Source: Gautieria morchelliformis
Taxonomy: Eukaryota; Basidiomycota; Agaricomycetes; Gomphales; Gomphaceae
Reading direction: 5' to 3'
DNA: 64,000 nt
Assembly (NCBI GenBank): GCA_015179125.1
Contig: WHVA01000261.1
Span: 1-64,000 of the forward strand
Part shown: in pieces, positions 35,590 through 46,475 of the stretch
Layout of the letters: each line of letters begins with the position of its first letter
How positions within the stretch are numbered: position 1 is the first letter of the stretch
Translations under genes and position numbers: made by a program
The notes under the pieces: model-generated
Told to the model about the DNA's origin: nothing
The model's input: only the letters and a program-made list of their open reading frames with translations
Databases searched by the model: none

Positions 35590-36468
35590 ATGTCCTTGAT
35601 ACACGCACTCGTTGCTCGCGGTTCGACTATCCTTGCTGAGGCCTCCACCGACGAGCATGACTTTTCGCAAGGCAAGTCGGCATTCTGCACCTACAGCTCG
35701 TTGTTTGACTGACTATATTCCAACAGCTGTACAGACGATCTTGTCTAAGATTCCACCCAATAACTCAAAGCTCACATGTGAGCTGTTTCTGTCGCATCTC
35801 TTGCAGCCGGTCCCAACGTTTCGCAGATGTCTGGGAACAATATCTCTTCCATTATGTTTCGGAGGGAGGCCTAACTTACCTCGTTATGGCTGATGACGCA
35901 GTTGGCCGGTGAGCTATCCTTGTTACTGCTTTGTTGGTGAATTCTAAATCACGTACAGCCGTATGCCATTCTCATTCCTTTCTACTGTACAGCGCAAACT
36001 GGCAACAGCTCATCCGTCCCCGCCCGCCTCGCCGCATGCCCTGCAGCAATCCTTCGGCCCCACACTGTCCGATCTTCTTACCCAATATAACTCGCAGCAG
36101 AATCCTGCCGCATCCTCTTCTCAGAACCCAGATGTGCTGTACCAGGCACAGAATGAGCTGAATCAGGTCAAGGACATAATGGTACACAACGTTGAGCAAA
36201 TCCTCTCCCGTGGTGAGCGCATTGAGCTGCTTGTCGACAAAACGGACACGATGGCTGGGCAAAGCCTGGCGTTCCGGAGAGGCGCTAAAGCGACCCGTAG
36301 AAAAATGTTTTGGAGAAATCGGAAAGTAATGGCTTTGGGCGCTGCGGTGTTCCTGGTGAGTACATTGTACTACGCAGACCTGCTCAGTTCTCACCTGTGA
36401 CGTAGTTTTTCATTTACTTGTTCATAGCCCAGTTCTGCGGAGCAGCATTGAACCGCTGCGGCAGCTGA
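35590..36468 (+). CDS. VAMP7: VAMP7-like longin R-SNARE
   Basis: Five exons: 35590-35671, 35727-35777, 35827-35908, 35959-36355, 36406-36468, giving 224 residues. Residues 1 to about 120 form a longin domain (LIHALVARGSTILAEAS at the start, GGLTYLVMADD, then FSFLSTVQRK). The SNARE helix follows (NELNQVKDIMVHNVEQIL, with the central Arg in SRGERIELL), then a basic linker RRKMFWRN and a C-terminal membrane anchor LGAAVFLFFIYLFIAQFCG. It should drive fusion at the vacuole or late endosome. Intron 1 starts with GC (GCAAGT), a rare but accepted donor. Sec61-beta lies divergently, 66 bp upstream, so the two probably share a promoter. Confidence 0.93.
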
Positions 36469-37081
36469 TCATCGCATACCAGCGACCCCCTACCCGGATG
36501 TATATTACTCCTTATACATTGCTTAATCTATCCTCGCATGGACAATCCGCCAGGGACTAACCTTGTCAAAAAAAAAAAAAATTCCTTTTTCTTACCTATG
36601 CCACCCTCTCCAATTGTTCTGTCCGCAGCGGGTTTTGACTCCTATGACCTCCCAAAATCATAAGCCCACGCCTGAGTTGGGGCCTCAGTATTTAGTGCGG
36701 CGCTGGAGCCACGTTACAATTTGAGAATTTTGTTAGCCCGAAACCTACATATATATGTATGGTTGTTCAGATATCGGAACTTGTTGATTACAGCGATTAG
36801 AGCTAGCTCGCGTGCCAGGCTCAGGGAGTATCGAGCCAAGGTGCCAGGATTTCAGTCAATAACACTGAAATCAAATTTATAACTACACGAGTCGACAACC
36901 TGTTTCAACTTGAATTTAAACGCCAGTCGACCTAATACGTGCATGGCGCTGTCCATGCAGCTTCGACATGTATTCCCCGGGTAGTATCAAGCACTTCCTT
37001 TATTCATTCAGTGTAAACAGCCTTCATATATGTAATTATCCCAGAATGATTTTCATCCTCGCGATCCTGCCGCCGGAAGTT
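36469..37081. other. Intergenic, no gene seen
   Basis: It holds a 14-A tract at about 36568-36581. Otherwise unique sequence without long ORFs. Confidence 0.5.
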
Positions 37082-37470
37082 TGTCCACGGACCGGTCCCT
37101 GGACACACCCATGGACCCACTAACCCAATGACGCCCTCAAATTACCCCCACAATGATTATGTGATGTGGTACTTCCTAATATAGTATAACTAGTAATTAC
37201 CCGTCTCTTAAGCAAACGACTACTTATGGCGTTCTTTGACGTCCTTTTGCCTTCTTTGGCTGTATTTCCGTTGCTTTTTCTTCCTGAGGGCCGTCCCTCT
37301 CTCATCCCCCTGTCCGTCTTTGTCTGCCCTTCCGCATGCGGGAGCCGTCTCTGACGACCTTCTCATTTTAACCCATCTACTTATCCGTAAGGTAGCCTCG
37401 AGATGAAGCGTTTGAAATCACGACCTTGACCGCGCCTTGATCCCTGGCGGTTGGCAAAGCGTTGTTCGCG

Positions 37471-38382
37471 ATGAGCACGCTACAAGAACTACCTACACTC
37501 GCAGCAGAAACCCCCGCCATCCTTACCACGAGCTCTAGCATGAGCAGTATCAGCACCAGCTCTGATGATGGCCCTCAACTATCTTTTGAGTACATTGCGC
37601 AGGACAACACACAACCAGACGCCTTGGAGGCAACGCTGCCAACCAACGACACCCTTCTGAATGATGTTCTGGGGAACAAACCCACGGCAGAGCACGCACA
37701 GTCCATCACATCTGTCCTTTCACTTTCTCATCACGCGATCTGTCCAGGAGAATATCTCCAGCCCTCACCCTGCATCCAGACCGTTCCAACGTACCTTTTC
37801 GGGACCCGTGGGCAGCTCAGCCAGTCAACGTGCTGGCCCAGGTGTGAGGCCTCTTGTGCGCGCGAGACGCACCAATTGAGGAAAAGCGCAAAGAGGACGC
37901 TCAGATGGCTAGAAAGAACCGGGAAGAAGAGGAACGCGAGCGTGAAGCTACGCCTGCGGGACAAGGAGAAGGAGAACTGGGTCGGCGGTATAGATGCACA
38001 TGTCAAGGGCGAGTGCAATACCTCATTCCTTGTCGAAGACACGTCTATTTACACGTGTCTGGTGCGTACCCTGTCCAGATCATCACACCAGGGGCTCTCG
38101 GCCTCGCTTACCCGCACTTTATCAGACTCCAGCCCCTCACTTCTTGTGGTGCCCGAGCAGCCGGAACACAAGCCATCTTACTCGCAGTCGAGTGGCTACG
38201 CCCCATACCGCCCACGTCGACCTCCCTCTAAGCAACACCATGTGCTTTCCGCTGTATCGCGCGTTGTTGGGAAGGAGTCTCTTGGCGTGCGTACGGGTTT
38301 AGGCAGCATAGAGACGTGTACAAGTGGAGTAAGTGTCAGGAGGCGTCATATGCGTGTCAGGCTGGAAACCTGTGGCCTCTGA
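37471..38382 (+). CDS. Gene-like ORF, product not recognised
   Basis: ATG at 37471 opens a Ser/Thr-rich acidic frame (STLQELPTLAAETPAILTTS) that stays open to 38382. From about 37860 to 37960 another frame encodes a Glu/Arg/Lys-rich coiled coil (EEKRKEDAQMARKNREEEE), which looks more protein-like than the first frame there. A spliced or frameshifted gene is therefore likely, with true exons in both frames. No domain is recognised. Confidence 0.35.
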   Translation: MSTLQELPTLAAETPAILTTSSSMSSISTSSDDGPQLSFEYIAQDNTQPDALEATLPTNDTLLNDVLGNKPTAEHAQSITSVLSLSHHAICPGEYLQPSPCIQTVPTYLFGTRGQLSQSTCWPRCEASCARETHQLRKSAKRTLRWLERTGKKRNASVKLRLRDKEKENWVGGIDAHVKGECNTSFLVEDTSIYTCLVRTLSRSSHQGLSASLTRTLSDSSPSLLVVPEQPEHKPSYSQSSGYAPYRPRRPPSKQHHVLSAVSRVVGKESLGVRTGLGSIETCTSGVSVRRRHMRVRLETCGL

Positions 38383-38699
38383 TTACAAGTAGTAGTCGAA
38401 AAGCACAAGTGGCGCTACCGGGCATATGCAGGTTCTGCCGACACGTACACATGCACGGCCCCGAGTACGATATTCATTTTACTGTCAAGACCCCAATAAA
38501 TAGAAACTTTAGGGAAGCTTATCAAAAGTTGGTCGTCAATATTCTCAGCTGTATTACAGTAATACTGATATATTATGGAAAAACCTTGATCGTCAGTTTC
38601 CTGGAAACGGCGAGAGGCACCTTCTCGACGCGTACGCAGCCGGACCATGTCCTCCACCAGTGTCTCCATGATGCGTACTGGAGATATATCACTGCTTTG

Positions 38700-39250
38700 C
38701 GATGGTGCATTACTGCGGCTCGGAGATAGTGGAGGTGGCGAACACCGTGACGTTGTCCGAAGATTTTTGACGTGTCTTCTGTGGTGATATATATGGCTGC
38801 ACCTTGTGATCAGGAGACGGAGGGGACAAACGGTCAGAAGACGGGCGCTGTCGTGTGTCGACCCCAGGTGACAACGAGGGTGTTAGAGGATTCAACGATG
38901 GTGCTGGCTGTAAAGATGTGACACAAGACCATGAGCTGTACACATAGCACGAAGATCTGCTTAGCTGCGGCGGCAGCAACAGAGATGATGCCTGCAGATG
39001 CGTGAACGGGGACTTGAGGAGCAAGGCCATGATGTAATCCACGACAGTCTTCGCACATGACGCGACCTCGGGGTACGTATCGATAGAGAGCTCTAGCAGG
39101 GTAGCAAAGAGCGTGAATACTCCAAGAGTACCTGGTGGCATGTGTCGACCACCACGCATCCATGCCAGGCTCCACACGCCACTGCGCGATAGCGTCCGAC
39201 ACAAGATCATCGGATATCTTCCCATCCTCGTAGCGTGAGCTCGTCGTCAT
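38700..39250 (-). other. Open frames of unclear status
   Basis: Two overlapping minus-strand frames contain plausible stretches (DDLVSDAIAQWRVEPG and FTLFATLLELSIDTYPEVAS) joined by a possible GTACTC donor. I cannot settle a gene model or a family. Confidence 0.25.
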
Positions 39251-39375
39251 GAGAGACGTTGGCGGCTAGCAACACCCATAATGGTCCTACTGTATGACTA
39301 ATATTAGGTAGGTGGTCCATTTCATTTTTTGTTCGGACGGATCCATGGACCGGTCCACGGACATGTCCGTGGACA

Positions 39376-40086
39376 TTCTTCTTGCGGCCGGGTTGCTCTC
39401 CGCGATGCACGTGTCAGCAATTCATCGACGAGAAGACATCTCTTGAAGCCCAGCCCGGGTTCTTGGACCACCAGGTATCGACGTTTTCGAGTGACGTAGT
39501 AAACTCTAATGAACGCGTTTCCCAGGGTATCGGCCTATGAAAGGAGGGCAGCGGAATGACGCTCGTAGATAGATATCTACACCATGCGTTCGCATGATGA
39601 CACTGATAACTACCCATATGAGACGACGCTATCGATCAGCACTCGTATTATTTTGACAGCCCACATGGACGCAGGAGAGTCTTGCCACTCGGCCTCACAC
39701 CTCTACACGCTTAACACACTATATTACGACGTAGCTATGATAACAATATGCCCAACATCGCCAACACCTACACCTACGCCATGGAAGAAGTCGCCGACTC
39801 TGGGTTGATTATGCTGAGCTATTAGGCAGCGGCCCCTTCTTGGCCCCTGGAACCTTCGTTTGTCCAGCTTGTGGATGGAACTCACTACTACCCACCTGAC
39901 CTGCGAGTGAGCATTCAAACTTGCTCGAGCTTGTAATGTACGCCTCTGACAACTTCTCAGCCTGCTATGGGCATATCTAGGCATTGGATCAACGAGGATT
40001 CGGCCGTATACGACACTGAACCTTCTCAGTACGCGTCGCGAATTTGTGTGAGTGATGAAACTCACTGACCCACTTGCAGAAACACC
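39376..40086. other. Upstream part of gene copy 2, exons uncertain
   Basis: Two good intron candidates, GTGAGCATTC...TTCTCAG near 39906-39961 and GTGAGTGATG...TTGCAG near 40048-40079, lead into the ORF at 40087. 39376-39700 shows nothing further. Confidence 0.35.
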
Positions 40087-41420
40087 ATGAGGCTTCCGAC
40101 TGTGGATGGCTTGGTGCCACAGGCCCCAGTGCCAGGGGCTCCATACTCGGTTTTGAATGACGGCCCATCATTCTCTGGCGCCAACTCATACGGCCTCCAG
40201 AAGCAAGAGTTTCCCCACACTGGTCGCGAACCCCTGATAGAAGACGAGCCGACTGAACCCGTGATCGAAGGCGAACCGACTGTGCGAGAGGTTGACTCGT
40301 ACAACCCAACTAGTGGATCGGTAGGCTCTGCCCTATCTGAGACCGTACTCCTCCAGATGATACGTTCTCAGATAGTGACGCCATCATGCATGACGCTAGA
40401 AAATAATTCATTTCATTCTTAAGCGGGCAGCGGGATGCGTCACATTGCCCACTGTCAATATCGGACGGTACTTGCATCAGGAAGGCGCATCATTCCCAAG
40501 CGCCGGCCCGGACTGTTCCTCGGCGTTCATGCCGCAGGACTTGCACTATACCGCCCGGTAAATCTCGTGAATGTGGGATATGGTGCGTTTCCTACGGGCA
40601 GTAGGAAACGTCCGTAGCGCTCCCCCCATGGCTGCGTGGGGTCTGTAGGTATGCCAATACGGCCTGTACATTTGCATACAGCATCGCAGGGTGGCCAGAT
40701 GGTGAGCAGAATGTGAGTGGTTTCGTGGATGTTCGACGGACGGGAACATGACCCTAGCGCATGTCGCAGGCCCACCATAAACACAAGGAGAACATATTAC
40801 AACAGGGGGATGGCGTGGACCACCACGGCTACCCCACCGACTGCAAATCTTGCCAGTGTGCAGCTGGCGGACTCCTCAACTAGGCGACCAGGCGCAGCAC
40901 CCTCGCCTACCCCAGTATCAGAGCCGCCATCATCACCCGATATTGAGGATGATGAGTTGGCACTAACAACTACGGAAACCTCACACCCCGAGGAATGCGG
41001 CCATACCGATGCATATAGCCAGACCTGTCGAAAGGTTGATGTCGATCACACGGTCGTTGATCCAGTGCCGTGTGTGATTCACACACAGCACTGGATCAAC
41101 GACCACGTCATGCGGGAGCTGCAACATATACAGAGGGGCTCTTTGGACATCGGACTTGAGATATCATATCCAGGGCCACGATCCTCAAGTCCGACGCCGA
41201 CGTTCTCCGGGCAGAGGCGCTCCAGGTGGTGTGTCCTTACGGATGCACCAAGTACCGCAAACAACCGAGGACGTTCTCGCGACAGCCACATCTGCTGCGG
41301 CACCTCCTGGAGACCTGCCGGGAGAACCTGGACGATAAGGACCAAGAATTTATGGAGAGTTTCTCCACGAAGTCAACTATGGTGACTTCGCCAGAACGAT
41401 GTGACTTGTGGTGGCTGTGA
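40087..41420 (+). pseudogene. Unrecognised multi-copy gene, copy 2, with zinc-finger-like end
   Basis: The ORF 40087-40422 (RLPTVDGLVPQAPVPG...EPTVREVDSYN) matches the first exon of copy 1 at about 13 kb. The donor that copy 1 has (CAG-GTAGGG) reads CAG-ATAGTG here (near 40370), so the exon boundary is damaged. 40435-40560 matches the following exon. 40717-41150 matches the AWTTTATPP segment. A frame at 41226-41420 has CPYGCTKY...RTFSRQPHLLRHLLETC, spaced like a C2H2/C2HC zinc finger. The two copies are inverted relative to each other. Function unknown; a DNA-binding protein is an inference. Confidence 0.5.
41052..41104. repeat. 53-bp palindrome with one mispair
   Basis: The outer arms (41052-41068 and 41088-41104) are perfect 17-mers and the inner arms GTGTGTGA/TCACACAC are perfect. 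The centre is T at 41078. A second, 11-bp pair (41150-41160 with 41184-41194) follows 46 bp on. Confidence 0.93.
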
Positions 41421-41609
41421 AATAGAAGGGCGTGCATCCCATACTAGGTCGGAGGAACCTGGGCGGTCCCTTCCAGGTGCTGCTTGGCGCCACAAGTCGA
41501 CGACAATGTGGCCAGCGTCTGGCTTTTCCAGGTAACCCAATTTGAGCCATCTCGGGCAAGCTTGGGGACAGTAAATGACTTTGAGTTAGTGGAGGATATT
41601 GTAGGCTCT

Positions 41610-41940
41610 GTGGGGCCCATAACCTGTAGCGGTTATGCGCAGTAGCTATAGACAGACAAGCTCAGTGAATGGGGAGTTCACTGAGTGTATAATATTACTG
41701 TACCTATAGACAGACAAGCTACAAGACATGTGAGCATGGTCTGCCTAGTTCTAGAGAAGGGTATACACACCTCAGTGAATGGGGAGTTCACTGAGGTGTG
41801 CGTAGCTACTTGTCCGTATCATATACTACCACGGTCATGTATGACCGTGGCTATTCTGGTCTTTGTTACTGGTTGTCCGGTGCGTCCGACGCACCGGCTG
41901 CGTTCCCGCTTACTCATCCCAACAACCATATATATATAGC
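41610..41940. repeat. Hairpin-rich element, possibly a diverged LTR
   Basis: Four near-perfect hairpins: 41661-41685, 41766-41800, 41829-41850 and 41877-41897. The first two share the CTCAGTGAA/TTCACTGAG core with the hairpin of LTR family 1, and a GTATAATATT TATA-like word follows the first, as it does in that LTR. A CTATAGACAGACAAGCT word occurs twice. Clear ends or a target duplication were not found. Confidence 0.6.
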
Positions 41941-41956
41941 CAATAGGCAGCTGTCA

Positions 41957-42227
41957 AATTATTATTGTTGATGCTAATTACAATGTCTATGAAAATGTCA
42001 TCGTCACGGCAGGTTACCCACAAATACTTTTCCACCAATCGCACCCACTAAGCTCACCCTTTCCTTCCACTTTTTCCATGCCTGCCTTTCCAGCATGGTG
42101 GTCGCAAACAATCTACCATTTCTCGAGGTTCCCAGTCAGTGTGACAGGGCGCATGGCAAGCTCAGTGTGTGACCGCAGGAAATCCTCCTGGTCAAGATGG
42201 TAGTTTATCTTCATTGCCCTTGGCCAG
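41957..42227 (-). pseudogene. Inverted fragment of the kinase-like gene 3' end
   Basis: Read on the minus strand it follows 55208-55490 closely (RAMKINYHLDQEDF versus RAMKINYCLDEEDF, then the shared 3' untranslated part). It ends where the copia LTR begins (42237). Confidence 0.85.
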
Positions 42228-42236
42228 GTAAGCTAA

Positions 42237-43511
42237 TGGGCGGTGGTGATGGTAGAAGAATAAGATTGTATCCTCAACTTGTGAGGTCTCAGAAAAATAT
42301 ACAGAGTCTAGCTATTGTAACTAAGTGATTTGGTAGGAGCTCGAAATGGGGGAACTACAAGTAACCATAAGATGGGAAATGGTTGAGTGATGGTAATTCA
42401 ACAGAACCCCCCAAGCAAAACAAATCAAAGAAAAATGGTGAATACATGAGGGGAAAAATCACAACTAACCTGCAAACCAAAAACCTGTGCTGCGCCAATG
42501 GCAGAAACTTCATGAGGATATCTGCAATGTTTTCAGTGGACCAGACGTAAGTAATTTCAGTGTTGCTGTGGACAACGAGCTCATGGACCCAATGTCCTTT
42601 GACACGGAAGTGTTTGGTGCGGGGGTGGTGGGACATGTCCTGTATATTGGAAATGGTTTGCATGTTGTCACAATAAATGTGGATGGGCTCAGTGCAAGGC
42701 AATCCTTTTTTTTCTTTTTTTTTTTTTTTGATAATGGTGAGTGTCAAAAAACTCCTTCATTCTAATTTTACGATGAAGGAACTCGGTGAGATGCTCAAAA
42801 TGCTTGGTATCAGGGTTGAAATTGACCCTGATTGTGACTTCATTAAGCTGTCACAGGGCCACTATATCAACGTTATTGTCCAGTGCTTTAACTTGGTCAA
42901 GGCTCTGCCAGTGGACACACACATCTTACATGACATCAGGTTGCTGGAGCCACAAGCCCAAGATGACCTGGTGCCAGATGTACCTTACGCACAGGCGATT
43001 GGGTCCCTTATGTATGCTGTCCTAGGCTCACATCCTGACATCACCTTTGCAGTCCAGCAGTTGGGTCAGTACACTCATAATTTTACTGTGTCCCACTGGA
43101 TGGCAGTCAAATGCATTATTCGATACCTCAAAGGCTGCATGACAAGGGCATTGTACTGTGTCGCTCACCAACCATTCCTCTCATTTAAATCTTCTCTGAC
43201 ACCAACTTCACTGGCCTTGCAGATTCGCACTCTGTGGGTGGTTATATTTGCAGCACAAGTGTTTGGTTTGCAAGTTAGGCATGTTGTGATTTTTCCCCTC
43301 ATGTATTCACCATTTTTCTTTGATTTGTTTCGCTCAGGGGGGTCTGTTGAATTACCATCGCTCAACCATTTATCATCTTATGGTCACTTGTAGTTCCCCC
43401 ATTTTGAGCTCCTACTGAATCACTTAGTTACAGTAGCTAGACTCTGTATATTTTTCTGAGACCTCGCAAGTTGAGGATACAATCTTATTCTTCTACCATC
43501 ACCTATGCCCA
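42237..43511. mobile_element. Two Ty1/copia 3' ends fused head to head
   Basis: Left arm, minus strand: RNase H end (IYCDNMQTISNIQDM, RTKHFRVKGHW) at about 42700-42480, then a 167-bp LTR at 42403-42237. Right arm, plus strand: reverse transcriptase end (FTMKELGEMLKMLGI, YAQAIGSLMY) at about 42760-43180, a scrap of RNase H, a purine-rich CAGGGGGGTC, and a 167-bp LTR at 43345-43511. The arms meet at a T-rich tract, 42705-42730. The last 245 bp of each arm are an inverted repeat. Both units are truncated at 5'. Confidence 0.85.
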
Positions 43512-44511
43512 TTATGTTATAGGCCCTGTGTTTACATGCCCAAGAATCCTGTGCCACTCATCCCAGGGCTTTGGTTTAACCACAGCAGCAAAGTCCACTT
43601 GGATGGCAGGACAGATTTGAGCACACATGAGGTAAATACACCTGACCTTGCGCCGTCCTGTTCCAGGAATGGAACCTTGCACCATCATTGGTGAACAGTG
43701 AAACATGCTCCATATCTGTGAGCCATCTGACACTCAGGATATTGTTCGACATCTGTGAGTCTCACCATGAATGTGTGATTGCCGGCACAGAATTCCCTTT
43801 GAACAACCCCATGCCCAAGGGTTTTCAATGGACTCCCGGGTGTGATACGGTCGATCTCAGATGCAAAATGATCCTTGTTTCAGGCTATATGGGTTGTTGA
43901 CCCCATGTCTGCCAGCCAGTTGGATATGGAAATGCTGGCATGACATGTGAGGTCTTCAATTGGTGAGGAATGGTGGTCACCCGAGTCTGCAGATTCTATA
44001 ACAGTGAATACAAAGTCATCAGCAGAGCTCTTGTTTTCAGTAGCCTGCTTAGTCTGGTCCAAAGAACTCTTAGCTTTGTCACCCTTCCACCCCTTGGGTG
44101 CCTGCCCCTCCTTGCCACCACCCTTGACCCAACAATCTCTAACCCAATGCCCTTTCTTTCCACAGTTGTTGCATTTCCCTTTTGTGGTACCATCACTTCG
44201 TCTGTTCCTCCCCTTTCCACGCCTGTCTAGTGCCCTCAGAGCCATCTCAGTGCCCTGGGTGGGCCGACATGTACAATCCTCCTCCAGGACACAAGTGATC
44301 AAGACCTCAGAGGAGAGTGTGGGAAGGGAGGCATTGATGGTGGTAAGGAATGTGGACCAGGAAACTGGAAGTGACATAAGGAGTGTGGAGCAAAAGTCAT
44401 GATCAGTAATTAGTTTGCCAAGTGCATGGAGGTGCTTCTGGATGCAGAGCTTATGGAAATGCGCCTCCATGTTTGCCCCCGCAGTTGCAAAAGTATGGAA
44501 AAAATCTAGGC
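43512..44511 (-). pseudogene. Ty1/copia Gag and protease fragment
   Basis: The minus frame from 44511 has copia Gag (MEAHFHKLCIQKHLHALG, MSLPVSWSTF), a zinc knuckle CNNCGKKGHWVRDC and the protease start NWLADMGSTTHIA (about 43883). A second frame downstream has the pre-integrase motif EWHRILGHV (43550). It is cut on the right by the chromovirus LTR at 44512 and on the left by the copia LTR at 43511. Confidence 0.85.
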
Positions 44512-46303
44512 TGTTAGGATACGATCCTTCGTAAGGTTGACCGAGCTCGGGGGCAAAACCCGAGGCACGGTCCGAGGTTACGGGGTGAGGTTCTGATAGG
44601 GAAGTCGGAGAGGGACTAGGCTTCAGCTTATGTGCTGCGCCGACCCTACGCATGAGTCCCAACTTTGGAGGCAAACGAATAAGAGGCGAGGTTTGGCTTA
44701 AGAGGCGAGGCTTAGAAACTAACTAGGGATCAAAGTATACGATAGTTGATTTTCAGACTGAGGAGTAGGAATGCATACAAGGGGGTTTATATACGAGTGA
44801 GGGTACGAGTCAGGGGTGAGCAAATGCAGGGGAAGGTCAGGGCGAGGTAATATATGAATGATGCGTGATGGAGCGGAATCAGTAACTAAGGGGATTTGGG
44901 CATGGTGTCAAGATTGGTTTTTAGGCGTTAATATCGTGTATTAGTGAACACAGCGAATGCCCGAATGACTTGTGCAAATAAGTATGCCATTCGGCGAATA
45001 GGTGAACCAATAAATGTTCACAAGATAAGAGGGCTGCCCGAGCGGAGCTCGCCCTATCTACAGTCGTAGCGAAGTAGCCCGTGGCACTTGACGATGTAAC
45101 ATGCAAGGTGTCACAGAAGGGTTGTCTAAGTAGCGACAATCCCTTCGCCGTCAGCACAGAAAATAGTCCGAAGGCTAAGGTAATGAAGATGAAGTATGAG
45201 AACTCACCAGTGATGCCTAAGTCCTCTTCTGGTCGAAGATAGAAATCTCCAGGAGAAGGCTCAAAAACAATGATCACAGCGAGGTCAAGTTTGCACAAGA
45301 TGGATGACGTATGATAATTGAACTGGAGAATATACATGCGAATGTAAACTACTTATATCGAATGCTCGTAAGGCATTAGCAAATAGGAAAGAGGCCGTTG
45401 TGAGTCAGGGTTGGATAGGGGTGCGCAGTCATGATACTAAGTAGATGGAATAAACATACAATAGAGTGAGGGAAGAGTGCGAACATGAAACGACGGAGAG
45501 TAAAGGTGGCAAAGGCACTCATGTACAAAACCATGTCTTGGGACCCGCATACATGCTACCCTGCACGGACTCTTCGTCTACTGGGTTGATCCCGCACGAC
45601 CTATGGAAGGGACGTCCTGTGAACACACTTTGGCCATATGAACACCCAAAGGGGTTGGATTAAGAAGACGATGGGGTTAGTGATGAACCATCATGCCGGG
45701 TAAATGGTATCGATCGTATTTGATGGCGTGCCTCTGGCGAAGTGCGTGAGCAGCGAATAGCGGTTCGGAGAAATGCGAGGAAGGGCGAACGGAGATGACA
45801 TAGGGGAGAAGTGGTTGAAGTGGAGGGAAAAGCCGAGCAAACAAGGGGGAAGAGTGGCGAAAGGCGAAATGGGGATAACAAGGTCCAGGAAATACACAAG
45901 CCATGACAGTCTGATCATAGGAACACCATCAAAAGAGGGTTGAGCAGAGGAGGTGATAGGCCCAGCGATGACTGCCAAGTCAGTTCAGGGACGTCAATCG
46001 TGCTTTGATGGCGTGGCCATGGTAAATGGCGTGAACAGCGAAGATCGGTTGCCGAACACGGCATGGGCAATCGGAACGAACATGAAGGTGGAGTGAGAAA
46101 TGGGAGAACAGAGCATCTGAGTATGGGAAATAAACACCTCATGACACATGGGATCAAGGTTGGATATGAGCTCTAGCTCAGGCTTGGGCTCGGGCTCGGG
46201 CGCAGGATTAGAATCACAAGTACTTGGGCACGAGTATCACAAGGCTTGGGCTCGGAAGAAAGGTTATACCGGTAAGCAACCGGCCAAAGGCTGGGTTCTT
46301 ACA
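44512..46303 (-). repeat. 3' LTR of the decayed chromovirus, split by a solo LTR
   Basis: On the plus strand TGTTAGGATACGATCC...GGTTCTTACA; about 546 bp once 44906-46151 (insert plus one duplication) is removed. Confidence 0.78.
44906..46146 (-). mobile_element. Solo LTR, family 2, long form
   Basis: 1241 bp, TGTCAAGATTGG...CTCATGACA. Target duplication CATGG at 44901-44905 and 46147-46151. It is about 240 bp longer than its relatives because the outer (U3) end is repeated: one LTR-like end (GCCATGACA) occurs near 45907 and a second at 46146, each preceded by a TTTGATGGCGTG...GTGAACAGCGAA-type block. Confidence 0.9.
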
Positions 46304-46475
46304 GTATCCCCCCCTTATGGCCGAGACCCTCGAGGCCATAATATGAACAAGGTTCGCCTATCCTTGAATCTAGATCCCGGCCCGATGTTAAGTAGCTGGA
46401 AAGGCGAAGCTTAAATCGTAGCCGAGGTTAGATAAAACGCTGGGTAGGAGGCAGCAAACCCAAGTGCCAGCGAGT

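Larger units (their letters stand above)
37082..39375. repeat. Segment bounded by palindromic inverted repeats, possible DNA transposon
   Basis: The left end reads TGTCCACGGACCGGTCC. The right end, reversed, reads TGTCCACGGAC, then 12 extra bases, then CGGTCC-TGGA. At the right, 39353-39374 is a perfect 22-bp palindrome. No clear target duplication and no transposase, so this may instead be two unrelated palindromes. Confidence 0.35.

Noticed and set aside
36468-37080. tRNA or other structured RNA gene in the intergenic stretch
   Set aside because: I found no A-box/B-box pair or cloverleaf with proper spacing by eye.
42232-43516. Copia pair as a single element with inverted terminal LTRs and a target duplication
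   Set aside because: The outer flanks GCTAA and TTATG do not match, and both units are truncated; fusion of two fragments fits better.
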